A program made the position numbers and the translations under genes. Under the pieces are notes generated by a model. That model was not told the origin of the DNA, ran no database searches, and was given only the letters and a program-made list of their open reading frames with translations. From the NCBI RefSeq assembly GCF_029223545.1, contig NZ_CP097870.1, forward strand, positions 1 to 64,000: a DNA stretch of 64,000 nt, written 5' to 3'. Source of the stretch: Thauera sp. GDN1. Lineage in GTDB: Bacteria; Pseudomonadota; Gammaproteobacteria; Burkholderiales; Rhodocyclaceae. The stretch's first letter is position 1, and every line of letters starts with the position of its first letter. Positions 11,251 to 21,645 of the stretch are shown in pieces.

Positions 11251-12345
11251 ATGACGACCCGCTCACCACTGCAACGCGCGCAGGACCTGATTCGCGCCGA
11301 ATGGCGGCACCTCACCACCATCAGCCCCAGCACCCGGCGCTGGCAGATGCCGTTCGCGGCGGCCCTGGCCTCCGGCCTGCCGCTGATGGTGGGCGCCTGG
11401 TTCGGCCACCTCGAATACGGCCTGATCTCCTCGATCGGCGGCCTCGCCTTCCTCCACCTGCCGAACACGCCGATGTCGCACCGCATGGTGTGGCTGATGG
11501 CCTGCGCCTTCGGTCTGACCGCGAGCTACGCCCTCGGCCTGATGACGCACTTCCTGCCGCTGGCCAAGGTCGGCGTGCTAGCGCTGATCGCAACGCTGGT
11601 GACGATGGTCTGCCGCTTCTACCGACTGGGGCCGCCGGGCAGCCTGTTCTTCATCATGGCGGCGGCGATCGGCGCCTACACGCCGGGCACGGTGGAACAG
11701 ATCCCGCTGCGCGTCGGCCTGCTCACCATGGGCGCGCTGCTCGCCAGCCTGATCGCCTTCTTCTACAGCCTGTACGTGCTGCGCCTGCAGGCGCCCGACC
11801 CGGTGGCGCCCCTGCCGCCGCCCAGCTTCGATTTCGTCGTCCTCGACGCGGTGCTGATCGGCGCCTTCGTCGGCCTGTCGCTGGCGATCGCGCAGGCGCT
11901 GCAACTCGACCGCCCCTACTGGGTCCCGGTGAGCTGCCTCGCGGTGATCCAGGGCGCCTCGCTGCGCGCGGTGTGGAACCGCCAGCTCCATCGCGTGCTC
12001 GGCACCGCGATCGGCATGCTGCTCGCGTGGGGCCTGCTGAGCCTGCCGCTCGACCCCTGGCGCGTGGCGCTGCTGGTGATCCTGCTCGCGTTCGCAATCG
12101 AGACCCTGGTGGTGCGCCACTACGGCCTGGCGGTGATCTTCATCACCCCGCTCACCATCCTCCTCGCCGAAGCCGCGACCCTCGGCCACGCGCCGCTCGC
12201 CGAACTGATCGCATCGCGCTTCATCGACACCCTGCTCGGCTGCGTGGTCGGCCTCGTCGGCGGCATCTGCCTGCACAACGTGCGCTTCCGCGCGCTGGTC
12301 GGCGGCCCATTGCGCTGGCTGGTGCCACGCCGGCCGCAGTCGTGA
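11251..12345 (+). CDS. FUSC-family integral membrane protein
   Basis: The 364-residue protein has about ten hydrophobic segments in two blocks (about residues 35-175 and 195-345). The arrangement is as in FUSC / aromatic-acid exporter-like proteins, with the second block containing YWVPVSCLAVIQGAS and the typical RVLGTAIGM. Such proteins are linked to efflux of aromatic acids, but the substrate here cannot be read. A LysR gene follows 43 bp downstream on the same strand and may regulate it or be cotranscribed. Confidence 0.82.
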   Translation: MTTRSPLQRAQDLIRAEWRHLTTISPSTRRWQMPFAAALASGLPLMVGAWFGHLEYGLISSIGGLAFLHLPNTPMSHRMVWLMACAFGLTASYALGLMTHFLPLAKVGVLALIATLVTMVCRFYRLGPPGSLFFIMAAAIGAYTPGTVEQIPLRVGLLTMGALLASLIAFFYSLYVLRLQAPDPVAPLPPPSFDFVVLDAVLIGAFVGLSLAIAQALQLDRPYWVPVSCLAVIQGASLRAVWNRQLHRVLGTAIGMLLAWGLLSLPLDPWRVALLVILLAFAIETLVVRHYGLAVIFITPLTILLAEAATLGHAPLAELIASRFIDTLLGCVVGLVGGICLHNVRFRALVGGPLRWLVPRRPQS

Positions 12346-12388
12346 AGCCGACGTTCGCGGTCATGACCACCCGCACAGGCCTGCATCG

Positions 12389-13345
12389 ATGAAGATCAAC
12401 CAGCTGCGCTACCTCCTCGCCGTCGCCGACAAGGGCAGCGTGCGCGCCGCGGCGAGCGCGCTCGGCGTGTCGGCGGCGGCCGTCAGCCAGGCCCTGCGCG
12501 AACTCGAGGCGACGATGGCGACGCCCCTGCTCAAGCGCGAGTCGCAGGGCGCGGTGCTGACCTATGCCGGCCGCCAGTTCCTCGTCCATGCCCGCCTGAT
12601 CCTCGGCCAGGTCAGCCGTGCCGAGGCGGAGATCGCGCAGATCCGCGGCACGGCCGGCGGCACGCTGACGATCGGGATCACGCCCTGGGTCGCGCAGTCC
12701 ATCCTGCCCCACGCCCTGGCCCGCTTCCACGCCCTGCGCCCGGACGTGCATCTGGACGTCACCGAGGTGGTGGGGAGCGCCCATCCGCTCCTGCGCGACG
12801 GCACCCTCGACCTGGTGATCGCGATGCCGCCCGCGCCCACCGAGTCGTCCCTGTTCCATGCGCGCGACCTGTTCCGCTGCGACTTCGCCGTCGTCGGCCG
12901 CCTCGGCCATCCGTTCGCCCGCGCGACCTCGTTCCAGGAACTCGTCGATCAGGACTGGGTGCTGACCATGCGCGGCGAAGGCCAGGACCAGCCGCTCATC
13001 GACCTGCTGGCCGGCCATGGCATCGCGCCTCCGCCGCACCGTGTGCACTTCGCGCGCTCGAGCCTGGTCGCGATCAGCATGCTGGAGGTCGGCGACATGC
13101 TCACCCTCTGCCCCTGGCCCTTGCTCGAAACCCCGATGCTGCGCGGTCGCGTCCAGGCCCTGCCGATTCGTGAGCGCCTGCCCGAGATGCGCACCAGCAT
13201 CGTGGTCCGGCGCAACGACACCCTCAGCGCGCACGGCCAGTTGTTCGTCGACTGCTTCGAGGATGCGACCAAGGCATGCATGGCGACGGACGACCCGGTG
13301 CTGAAGCGCATCATGAATTCGGTCGAGAGGTCGCCGGCCGCCTGA
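12389..13345 (+). CDS. LysR-family transcriptional regulator
   Basis: The 318-residue protein has a winged helix-turn-helix at about residues 1-60 (INQLRYLLAVADKGSVRAAA, then VSAAAVSQALRELE) and an inducer-binding domain from about residue 90. Its inducer is unknown. The preceding FUSC exporter is a natural candidate target. It faces the small gene at 13488-13754, and an A-rich hairpin lies between the two stop codons. Confidence 0.92.
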   Translation: MKINQLRYLLAVADKGSVRAAASALGVSAAAVSQALRELEATMATPLLKRESQGAVLTYAGRQFLVHARLILGQVSRAEAEIAQIRGTAGGTLTIGITPWVAQSILPHALARFHALRPDVHLDVTEVVGSAHPLLRDGTLDLVIAMPPAPTESSLFHARDLFRCDFAVVGRLGHPFARATSFQELVDQDWVLTMRGEGQDQPLIDLLAGHGIAPPPHRVHFARSSLVAISMLEVGDMLTLCPWPLLETPMLRGRVQALPIRERLPEMRTSIVVRRNDTLSAHGQLFVDCFEDATKACMATDDPVLKRIMNSVERSPAA

Positions 13346-13353
13346 GCCGAGGC

Positions 13354-13382
13354 AAAAAAAAGTGCCCGCAAGCTGCGGGCAC
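13354..13382 (-). terminator. Rho-independent terminator for the 88-residue gene
   Basis: A 9-bp stem (GTGCCCGCA 13362-13370 with TGCGGGCAC 13374-13382) and 3-nt loop are flanked on the low-coordinate side by eight A residues (13354-13361). Read on the minus strand, this is a stem followed by eight T, the correct polarity for the gene at 13488-13754. It may also slow transcription from lysR. Confidence 0.85.
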
Positions 13383-13487
13383 GAACCACGTTGAAGTGGA
13401 GGAGGGAGACAAAACGAAAGTGTTGCGTGCGCGGCCCCTGCCGTCCGGCGTGGCCGCCCTCGTGGCGACCCGCGGCCGATGGCGGGA

Positions 13488-13754
13488 TCAGCCGGCGCAG
13501 AGTTGCGCGAACGGCCTTTGCCGCAGCCGGCTCGCGCCCGGCGCCGGCCGCCTGGCCTGCACCGCACGATCGGTGGCGCGCGCATGGGCCAGGGTGATGA
13601 AGCGCTCGAGCGCGAGGCCATCGAAGCTCGCGCCGCTGCGCGCGCCTGCCGCGACGGCCGCCTCGGCCACCGCGTGCTGCCAGGCATCGAGGGCGTCGCA
13701 TTCGGAAATGCCGGCCTTGCGGGCGACCCAGGGCAGGATCTTGGGGGCTAACAT
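13488..13754 (-). CDS. Conserved small protein of unknown function (MLAPKILPWVARKAG)
   Basis: The 88-residue product begins MLAPKILPWVARKAGISECDALDA. The start is well supported by AAAGGAG about 7 nt upstream (13762-13768 on the complement). The gene has its own intrinsic terminator. From memory, similar short proteins with KILPWxARKAG occur in beta- and gammaproteobacteria without assigned function. The N-terminus is helical and the C-terminal 30 residues are Arg-rich (HARATDRAVQARRPAPGASR), suggesting nucleic-acid or membrane contact. No domain is recognised. Confidence 0.7.
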   Translation of the reverse strand: MLAPKILPWVARKAGISECDALDAWQHAVAEAAVAAGARSGASFDGLALERFITLAHARATDRAVQARRPAPGASRLRQRPFAQLCAG

Positions 13755-13905
13755 GAGCAAAACTCCTTTCAGATTCCGGGGGAGGCCGCCCGCCGATGAT
13801 CGTCGTCGTGCGCCTCCTGCAGTGCACAAATCTTATGGATCCATGCGGATGCCGAATAGCCAGGCGATGCCTTAGGTGTAAGGATTTCATTTACACGAAC
13901 GCACG

Positions 13906-14451
13906 ATGAACAAACGGCACACTCCCGACTATCTCGCCGGCTACCCGCCGGCACTGCGCCAGCAGGTGGCGACGCTGATCGAGCACGGCAGCTTCGCCGC
14001 CGCCCTCCGTCGGCGCTATCCGCAGGCCCACACCGTGCGCGCGGACGGCGCGCTCTACGACTACGTGCAGGCGCTCAAGGCCGAGCACATGCGCAGCGCG
14101 CCGCCGCTCGGCAAGGTGCGCTTCGACAACACCCTGCACGTGATCCGCAACGCACTCGGCACCCACACCGCGATCTCGCGCGTGCAGGGCGCGCGCCTGC
14201 AGGCCAAGCGCGAGATCCGCATCGCCACGCTGTTCCGCGCGGTGCCGGAGGAGTTCCTGCGCATGATCGTCGTGCACGAGCTCGCCCACCTGCGCGTGCG
14301 CGATCACGACAAGGCCTTCTACCAGCTCTGCCTGCACATGGAGCCCGACTACCACCAGTACGAGTTCGACCTGCGCGCCTACCTGAGCTACCGCGACGCC
14401 GGCGGCGAGGCGCTGTGGGGCGGGCGCGGCGAGGACGACGCACCGGCATGA
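13906..14451 (+). CDS. YgjP/WLM-like zinc metallopeptidase (DUF45/M48-like)
   Basis: The 181-residue protein carries HELAHLRVRDHDKAFY, a gluzincin-like HExxH with His near 124 and 128 and Glu near 125, followed by a conserved His-containing stretch typical of YgjP-type proteins. The start ATG at 13906 follows a weak ribosome-binding site. A short inverted repeat (GTGTAA 13876-13881, TTACAC 13891-13896) sits in the leader and may be regulatory. Cellular role is not established. There is no signal peptide. Confidence 0.8.
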   Translation: MNKRHTPDYLAGYPPALRQQVATLIEHGSFAAALRRRYPQAHTVRADGALYDYVQALKAEHMRSAPPLGKVRFDNTLHVIRNALGTHTAISRVQGARLQAKREIRIATLFRAVPEEFLRMIVVHELAHLRVRDHDKAFYQLCLHMEPDYHQYEFDLRAYLSYRDAGGEALWGGRGEDDAPA

Positions 14452-14573
14452 GGCATTACGCCGATTAACAACGCACATGAGAATCCGCCCCTGATTTGAA
14501 GGAAAATATCGTTTTCGCCGGCCCGCGGCCCGCCTGCCGCGCCGGCCCCGGTTTTCTCCTTCAGGAAGCGACC

Positions 14574-16226
<1,653 letters not shown>

Positions 16227-16231
16227 CCCGA

Positions 16232-16285
16232 GTCGTCCGGCCCGCGCGCGCGCTCGACGGCGCGGTGCGCCACGGGCCGGACGAC
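16232..16285 (+). terminator. Long hairpin after gpmI
   Basis: Thirteen base pairs (GTCGTCCGGCCCG 16232-16244 with its complement 16273-16285) enclose a 28-nt loop rich in CG that can itself fold. It begins 5 bp after the gpmI stop. There is no T-run, so it may be a 3'-end stabiliser or an atypical terminator. Confidence 0.45.
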
Positions 16286-16384
16286 CCCCTGTAACGAATG
16301 CTTACCGAGCGCCGCCGGACCGGTGCGGATGCGGGCAGGGCCGCGCCCTACAATGACGCGGTCCTCATCACCCGGTCGCGCCAG

Positions 16385-16762
16385 ATGATCCGCCTCGCAC
16401 TTCCCGGCCTCGCCGCCCTGCTCCTGTCCGCCTGTGCCCTGCAGCCCGCGGCCGTCGAAACCGCGCCGGGCGTCACCGAGCAGAGCGGCCAGTTCGAGTT
16501 CGCTCTGCCCAGCGGCGATTACCGCTGCGAACGCGGCGAACGCCTGAGGCTGCAGCGCGAGGTCGCCAACGCGGTCAATCACCGCATCCAGCTCGCCTGG
16601 AAGGGCAAGCAGTACCAGCTCGAACGCGACCCGTCCTACTCCGGCCTGCCGCGCTTCGAGGACGCAGCCAGCGGCCTGGTGTGGATCGACCTGCCGTGGA
16701 AGGGCCTGCTGCTCGACGGCCGCACGCAGAAGCCGCTCGCCAACGAGTGCCGCGCGGCCTGA
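16385..16762 (+). CDS. Predicted lipoprotein, MliC-like
   Basis: The 125-residue product has a lipoprotein signal peptide with lipobox LSAC (Cys near residue 17). The mature part has DYRCERGERLRLQRE followed by beta-rich sequence and a second Cys near the end (LANEC). This resembles MliC-type lysozyme-inhibitor folds with a single disulfide. The match is by pattern only. A role in envelope protection is inference. An in-frame start at 16298 exists but would bury the signal sequence. Confidence 0.65.
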   Translation: MIRLALPGLAALLLSACALQPAAVETAPGVTEQSGQFEFALPSGDYRCERGERLRLQREVANAVNHRIQLAWKGKQYQLERDPSYSGLPRFEDAASGLVWIDLPWKGLLLDGRTQKPLANECRAA

Positions 16763-16852
16763 GCCGCGGCCTGTGAAACGCGCGCCGCGCAGCCCCATGT
16801 GAAACGCGCGCCGCGCCCTGTGGGAGCGGCGGCAGCCGCGATCCCGTCTCGC

Positions 16853-17632
16853 CTACCGGATGCTCGCGTGGAGCGCGTCCGCCATCGGCAGCGCGCTCGC
16901 CTCGCAGCCGGCGATGGCCGCATGCGCCGCCTCCGACTCCCTCGCCGCCCGCGCCTGCGCGTCGGCGATGCCGAAGCGCGCCGCATCCTGCGCCTCGGCG
17001 CGCAACGCATGGGCCATGCCCGCATGCAGCCCGAAGCGCACCAGCGCCGCGCGCACGTCCGGCGCGGCGCCGTGCAGGATCGCCATGCACTCCGCCCCGG
17101 CCTCGAACAGCTTGGCCCGACGGCGGCCGACGATGTCCAGATAGGCCCCCGCATCGCCCACCGCCGCATCGCGCGCGGCGCGGTACATCACCTCGCCCTC
17201 GGCGATCACGTTGGTCGCATCCGCCAGCACGCGCATGACCTCCATGTCGTCCAGATCCACGATCATGCGGAAGGCGCCGGTGTACAGCAGGTCGCCGAGC
17301 AGGATGTTGCCGGCGTTACCGAACAGGGCGCCCTCGCTGTGCGCATCCGCGGCGCCGCCACTGGCCTCGGTCACGCCGTCGTGCAGCGCGAGCGAGATGT
17401 GGATCAGCTCGACCGCCGCCGCCAGCGCGTACCTGCGGTCGCCCTCGTGGCCGAGCGCGCGCGCCGCCGCCAGCACCAGGGCGGGGCGGTCCCGCTCGCC
17501 GGCGTGCAGGATGAACTCGACGACCTGGCGGATCAGCACCACCTCGCTGTCGAACTGGCGGCGGATGAGGGCGTTGACCTGCTCCATGTCGTGCTGGAGC
17601 CAGGCGGGGAAGGGCGTGGATTGCTGGAGCAT
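16853..17632 (-). CDS. Polyprenyl-synthase-like protein lacking catalytic Asp motifs
   Basis: The 259-residue protein aligns by eye with octaprenyl/polyprenyl diphosphate synthases (IspB type). Shared blocks are ALFGNAGNILLGDLLYTGAF, then VMRVLADATNVIAEGEV, then AKLFEAG. The first Asp-rich motif, normally LLHDDVVDES, reads LALHDGVTEAS (about residues 81-91). The second, normally QLVDDxxDY, reads HALRAEAQDA (about 208-217). The protein is also about 60 residues shorter than IspB. It therefore should not bind the Mg-diphosphate substrates normally. It could be a regulatory or heterodimer partner subunit, or a decaying paralogue. No neighbouring isoprenoid gene is present. Confidence 0.75.
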   Translation of the reverse strand: MLQQSTPFPAWLQHDMEQVNALIRRQFDSEVVLIRQVVEFILHAGERDRPALVLAAARALGHEGDRRYALAAAVELIHISLALHDGVTEASGGAADAHSEGALFGNAGNILLGDLLYTGAFRMIVDLDDMEVMRVLADATNVIAEGEVMYRAARDAAVGDAGAYLDIVGRRRAKLFEAGAECMAILHGAAPDVRAALVRFGLHAGMAHALRAEAQDAARFGIADAQARAARESEAAHAAIAGCEASALPMADALHASIR

Positions 17633-17897
17633 GTTCGGACTGCCGCGCAGTGGCCGCGACCGGCGGCCGGTTGAGATTCGCCCGCGAGTCTATAGCCGCA
17701 CCGCGGCGCTGACCAGCCGCGCGGACGAAAGAAGGCGATCCGGCCGCGCCGGCCGGGGCTGCGGACGGCCTTGCCGGCCTGGCCGACAGCCCGGAAGGAA
17801 TACATGCCGGTACAAGGCGGACGGATGACGCGGCGCACAATCCTCATGTGGAATTCGGCGCGAGACGCGCACGCATTCCCTGCGCAAGGGAGCCGTC

Positions 17898-19226
17898 ATG
17901 AAGAACATCAAACTCGCACTCGTCCTGATCCTGGCCGGACTCAGCCTGCTGTGGTGGTGGGCCGATCCGCTGCTGATCGAGGGCAACACCTATTTCGCGG
18001 TGCGCGCCATCGCGGTCAATTACACCGGCGTCGTCGCCATGGGCGTCATGAGCATCGCCATGATCCTCGCCCTGCGTCCGGTGGCGCTGGAGCCGCTGCT
18101 CGGTGGCATGGACAAGGCCTATCGCCTGCACAAGTGGCTGGGCATCGCCGGCCTGTCGATCGGCGTGGTGCACTGGCTGTGGGCCAAGGGCACGAAATGG
18201 GCCGTCGGCTGGGGCTGGCTGGAAAAGCCCGCGCGCGGCCCGCGGCCCGAGCAGACCGTGGACATCTTCCGCTTCTTCCAGGAGCAGCGCGGCCTGGCCG
18301 AGAGCATCGGCGAATGGGCCTTCTACGCCTTCGCGGTGCTGGCCGCGATCGCCTTGATCAAGCGCTTCCCCTACCGCCGCTTCGCGCAGACCCACCGCGT
18401 GATGGCGGCGGTGTATCTGGCGCTGGTGGTGCATGCGGTGGTGCTGCTGCCCTTCGCCTACTGGAGCAGCCCGATCGGCATCCTGATGGGCGTGCTGATG
18501 GCCGCCGGCAGCTATGCCGCGACGCTGTCGCTGGCGGGGCGCATCGGCCGCACGCACCGCGCCCTCGGCACGATCGACACGGTGGTGCAGCATCCCGGCA
18601 ACCAGGTGCTCGAGGTCGGGCTGCGGCTGGAGTCGGCCTGGCCCGGTCACGATGCCGGCCAGTTCGCCTTCGTCACCTTCGACGAGCGCGAGGGCCCGCA
18701 TCCCTTCACCATTTCCTCGGCCTGGCGGGGCGACGGCCGCATGCGCTTCATGATCAAGCCGCTCGGCGACTACACCCGCACGCTGCCGGCGACGCTGAAG
18801 ACGGGCGACCCGGTGCGCGTCGAGGGTCCGTATGGCCGCTTCGACTTCGCCACCGCGCAGCCGCAGCAGATCTGGGTCGCGGGCGGCATCGGCATCACCC
18901 CCTTCGTCGCCCGCCTGCAGGCGCTCGCGCAGCAGGACGGCGACAAGCCGGTGGATCTGTTCTACAGCACCGCCGCACCCGACGAGGGCTTCATCGCCCG
19001 CCTGCGCGAGCTCGCCGCCGAGGCGCGGGTGAGGCTGCACGTGCTGGTCACCCAGCGCGACGGCCGCCTCGACGCCGAGCGCATCTGCCGCACGGTGCCG
19101 GACTGGGCGCGCGCCGGCGTGTGGTTCTGCGGCCCGGCCGGCTTCGGCCAGGCCCTGCGCGAGGCCTTCGGCGCGCGCGGGCTCGGCGCCGGGCGCTTCC
19201 ACCAGGAGCTGTTCGAGATGCGCTGA
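17898..19226 (+). CDS. Ferric-reductase-like transmembrane flavoprotein
   Basis: The 442-residue protein has an N-terminal membrane domain with about six helices (residues 5-220) and His residues suited to b-heme binding (HKWLGIAG, HWLW, THRVMAAVYLALVVHA). A cytoplasmic ferredoxin-reductase module follows, with FAD motif HPFTIS, NAD-binding GGIGITPF and CGPAGFG near the C-terminus. The family (COG4097-like) moves electrons from NAD(P)H through FAD and heme across the membrane. The acceptor is not known. GGGAG lies about 7 nt before the ATG. Confidence 0.87.
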   Translation: MKNIKLALVLILAGLSLLWWWADPLLIEGNTYFAVRAIAVNYTGVVAMGVMSIAMILALRPVALEPLLGGMDKAYRLHKWLGIAGLSIGVVHWLWAKGTKWAVGWGWLEKPARGPRPEQTVDIFRFFQEQRGLAESIGEWAFYAFAVLAAIALIKRFPYRRFAQTHRVMAAVYLALVVHAVVLLPFAYWSSPIGILMGVLMAAGSYAATLSLAGRIGRTHRALGTIDTVVQHPGNQVLEVGLRLESAWPGHDAGQFAFVTFDEREGPHPFTISSAWRGDGRMRFMIKPLGDYTRTLPATLKTGDPVRVEGPYGRFDFATAQPQQIWVAGGIGITPFVARLQALAQQDGDKPVDLFYSTAAPDEGFIARLRELAAEARVRLHVLVTQRDGRLDAERICRTVPDWARAGVWFCGPAGFGQALREAFGARGLGAGRFHQELFEMR

Positions 19227-19349
19227 GGCGCCCTCATCGGGCGGCATCCGCCGCACCCAGGGGCGCCGGGCCGGCGCGGCGCCCGGTCGGCCGCGCGCCT
19301 ATACTGTCGATGAGCCCGCTGCGGCGGGCGATCGACGGATACCGACGCC

Positions 19350-20828
19350 ATGGCCAACGGACAGATCGATACCCTGCGCCACGCGCTGCGGTGGCGGGTG
19401 CTGCTGAAGTACCTGGGCGTCCTCGGCCTGGTGCTCGCCGCGCTGGACGCGGTGCCCCTGCTCGCCGCCATCGTGCTCGGCGAGGCTGTGCTCGCCCCGG
19501 TGTTCGCCATGCCGGTCGTGGTGCCGGTCGTGCTGTGCCTGCCGCTCGCGCGCCTGCAGGCCCCGCAGCGCCTGCAGCTCAACGAGGCCTTCACCATCGT
19601 CGTGCTGTCCTTCGTGCTCGGTGCGCTGGCGATGAGCTGGCCGCTCGCCGCACTCGGCGGTCAGACCTGGGTCGACGGGCTGTTCGAGGCGGTGTCCGGC
19701 ATCACCACCACCGGGCTCAGCACCCTGGCCACGGTCGAGGACAAGCCGCAATCCTTCCTGTTCGCGCGCGCCTGGCTGCAATGGTACGGCGGGCTGGGCA
19801 TCGTCGTGCTGTCGCTGGCGCTGTTCATGCACAACGGGCTGTTCGCCCGCCAGCTGATGGAGACCGAGGCGGCCGGCGAGACGCTGGTGTCGAGCACCTG
19901 GGTGTACGCGCGCCGCATCCTCGCCGTCTATGCGGTGCTGACGATGGCCGCGGTGGCGGCGATCTGGCTGGCGACCGGCGATGCCTTCGGCGCGCTGGTC
20001 CATGCCCTGGCTGCGGTATCGACCGGCGGCTTCTCCAGCTTCGACGCCAGCCTCGGACACTGGGGCGCCGGGCCCGCCGGCGTGGTGCTGGCCTTCGCGC
20101 TGCTCGGCGCGGTGGCGCTGCCGCTCTACCATCGCGCCTGGCACGAGGACCGGTGGCGTGCGCCGCGGACGCTCGCGCGCGATGCCGAGCTGCGCCTGCT
20201 GCTCGCCGCCACCGCGCTCACCACCGGCCTGCTGTGGCTGTGGATGCCGGCGGGCGAGGGCGGCGCCGGCGCAAACCTGGCCGACGCCCTGCTGCTGGCG
20301 ATGAGCGCGCAGAGCACGACCGGCTTCGCACTCGAACCCTTGGCGACGCTCGACGACGCCTCCAAGCTCACCCTCGCGGCCTCCATGCTCGCCGGTGGCA
20401 GCGTGGGCTCCACCGCCGGCGGCTTCAAGCTGCTGCGCCTGCTGCTGTTGCTGCGCATGCTGCAGCTCGTGCTGGCGCGCGCCGCGGCGCCGCGGCACGC
20501 GGTCATCGAACCCCGGCTCGACGGCCGGCGGCTGGACGACGAGGACCTGTGGCGGGCGCTGCTGATCATCCTGCTCTACGTGCTGGTGGTGTTCCTGTCC
20601 TGGCTCGTCTTCGTCGCCCATGGCTACGACGGCGTCGACGCGCTGTTCGAGGTCGTGTCCGCCACCGCCACCGTCGGCCTGTCCGCCGGCATCGCACGCC
20701 CCGAGCTGGAGCCGCTGCTCAAGCTCGTACTATGCTTCGACATGCTCGCCGGGCGGGTGGAGATCTTCGCCCTGCTGGTGGTGCTGCATCCCGGCACCTG
20801 GTTCGGAAAACGCGCGGAGGCCGCATGA
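19350..20828 (+). CDS. trkH: TrkH-family potassium uptake protein
   Basis: The 492-residue membrane protein carries the four pore-loop filter sequences of the Trk/Ktr superfamily: TTTGLS, STGGFS, STTGF and ATVGLS. GGSVGSTAGGFK is the loop following the third pore. Its stop overlaps the start of the NAD-binding TrkA gene by ATGA, so the two subunits are translationally coupled. Together they make a K+ uptake channel gated by nucleotide-bound TrkA. Confidence 0.93.
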   Translation: MANGQIDTLRHALRWRVLLKYLGVLGLVLAALDAVPLLAAIVLGEAVLAPVFAMPVVVPVVLCLPLARLQAPQRLQLNEAFTIVVLSFVLGALAMSWPLAALGGQTWVDGLFEAVSGITTTGLSTLATVEDKPQSFLFARAWLQWYGGLGIVVLSLALFMHNGLFARQLMETEAAGETLVSSTWVYARRILAVYAVLTMAAVAAIWLATGDAFGALVHALAAVSTGGFSSFDASLGHWGAGPAGVVLAFALLGAVALPLYHRAWHEDRWRAPRTLARDAELRLLLAATALTTGLLWLWMPAGEGGAGANLADALLLAMSAQSTTGFALEPLATLDDASKLTLAASMLAGGSVGSTAGGFKLLRLLLLLRMLQLVLARAAAPRHAVIEPRLDGRRLDDEDLWRALLIILLYVLVVFLSWLVFVAHGYDGVDALFEVVSATATVGLSAGIARPELEPLLKLVLCFDMLAGRVEIFALLVVLHPGTWFGKRAEAA

Positions 20829-21502
20829 GAGCCGTATTCGTGGGCGCGGGGGCGCTGTCGGTGACCACCGCACGCCGCCTGCTGCAGAGCGGGCACGAGG
20901 TGGTGCTGATCGACCGCGACAAGGCGCGCATCGAGGCCTTGTCGGCAGAGCTCGACTGCGGCTTCCTGCACGGCGACGGCAGCAAGCCGGCGCTGCTGCG
21001 CGAGGCCGATCCCGAGCTCACCGACGTGCTGTTCTGCCTCACCGGCAACGACCAGACCAACATCCTCGCCAGCCTCGCCGGGCGCTCGCTCGGCTTCGCG
21101 CGCGTCGTCACCCGCATCGACGACCCGGAGTTCGAGCACCTCAGCCTGGAGCTCGGACTGGAAGACATCGTGATCCCATCGCGCACGATCGGCCGCTATC
21201 TTGCCGACCTGTTCGAGGGCCGCGACCATCTCGACATCATTGCGCTGGTCAAGGGCGAGGCGCGCGTGTTCGCCTTCGTCGCCCGCGAGGAGGACGAGAA
21301 GACGATCGCCGAGCTCGCGCTGCCCGAGGACAGCCGGGTGATGTTCTTCTACCGCGACGAACGCTTCACGCTGCCCGAACCCGACACCCGCCTGCGCCGC
21401 GGCGACGAGGTGATGATCGTCACCCACAGCCGCAGCCTCGAGGCACTGCACGCGCGCTGGAGCAGCCTCGCGCGCCACCGCCCCGGCTCCGGCGGCGCAT
21501 AG
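20825..21502 (+). CDS. trkA: Trk potassium uptake regulatory subunit TrkA
   Basis: The 225-residue protein has one Rossmann RCK-N domain (VFVGAGALSVTTARRLL, then VVLIDRD) and one RCK-C domain from about residue 140. It is the one-copy, short TrkA type, half the length of E. coli TrkA. The dinucleotide loop reads GAGALS where GxGxxG is usual, so the third Gly is missing. It overlaps trkH by 4 bp and forms the cytoplasmic gating ring of that channel. Confidence 0.92.
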   Translation: MRAVFVGAGALSVTTARRLLQSGHEVVLIDRDKARIEALSAELDCGFLHGDGSKPALLREADPELTDVLFCLTGNDQTNILASLAGRSLGFARVVTRIDDPEFEHLSLELGLEDIVIPSRTIGRYLADLFEGRDHLDIIALVKGEARVFAFVAREEDEKTIAELALPEDSRVMFFYRDERFTLPEPDTRLRRGDEVMIVTHSRSLEALHARWSSLARHRPGSGGA

Positions 21503-21615
21503 TCGACCGCCACCGACGCCACCCGCTCCCTCGCCTGAGCACATTCGCCTTCCGCCTCGACGCCCGTGAGGGGCACCGGGGCGCTTGCGCGCGCGCCGGG
21601 ATCAAATAATAATAA

Positions 21616-21628
21616 AGTATTACCTTTA
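21616..21628 (+). promoter_or_regulatory. 13-bp shared element (copy 1) before the basic ParA-partner gene
   Basis: AGTATTACCTTTA lies in an AT-rich patch (21602-21632) 17 nt before the GTG start at 21646. The identical 13-mer in the same orientation lies 11 nt before the ParA start (23933-23945). It is a candidate operator or common promoter element for the module. Confidence 0.65.
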
Positions 21629-21645
21629 AGAACCAGGAGAATGCG

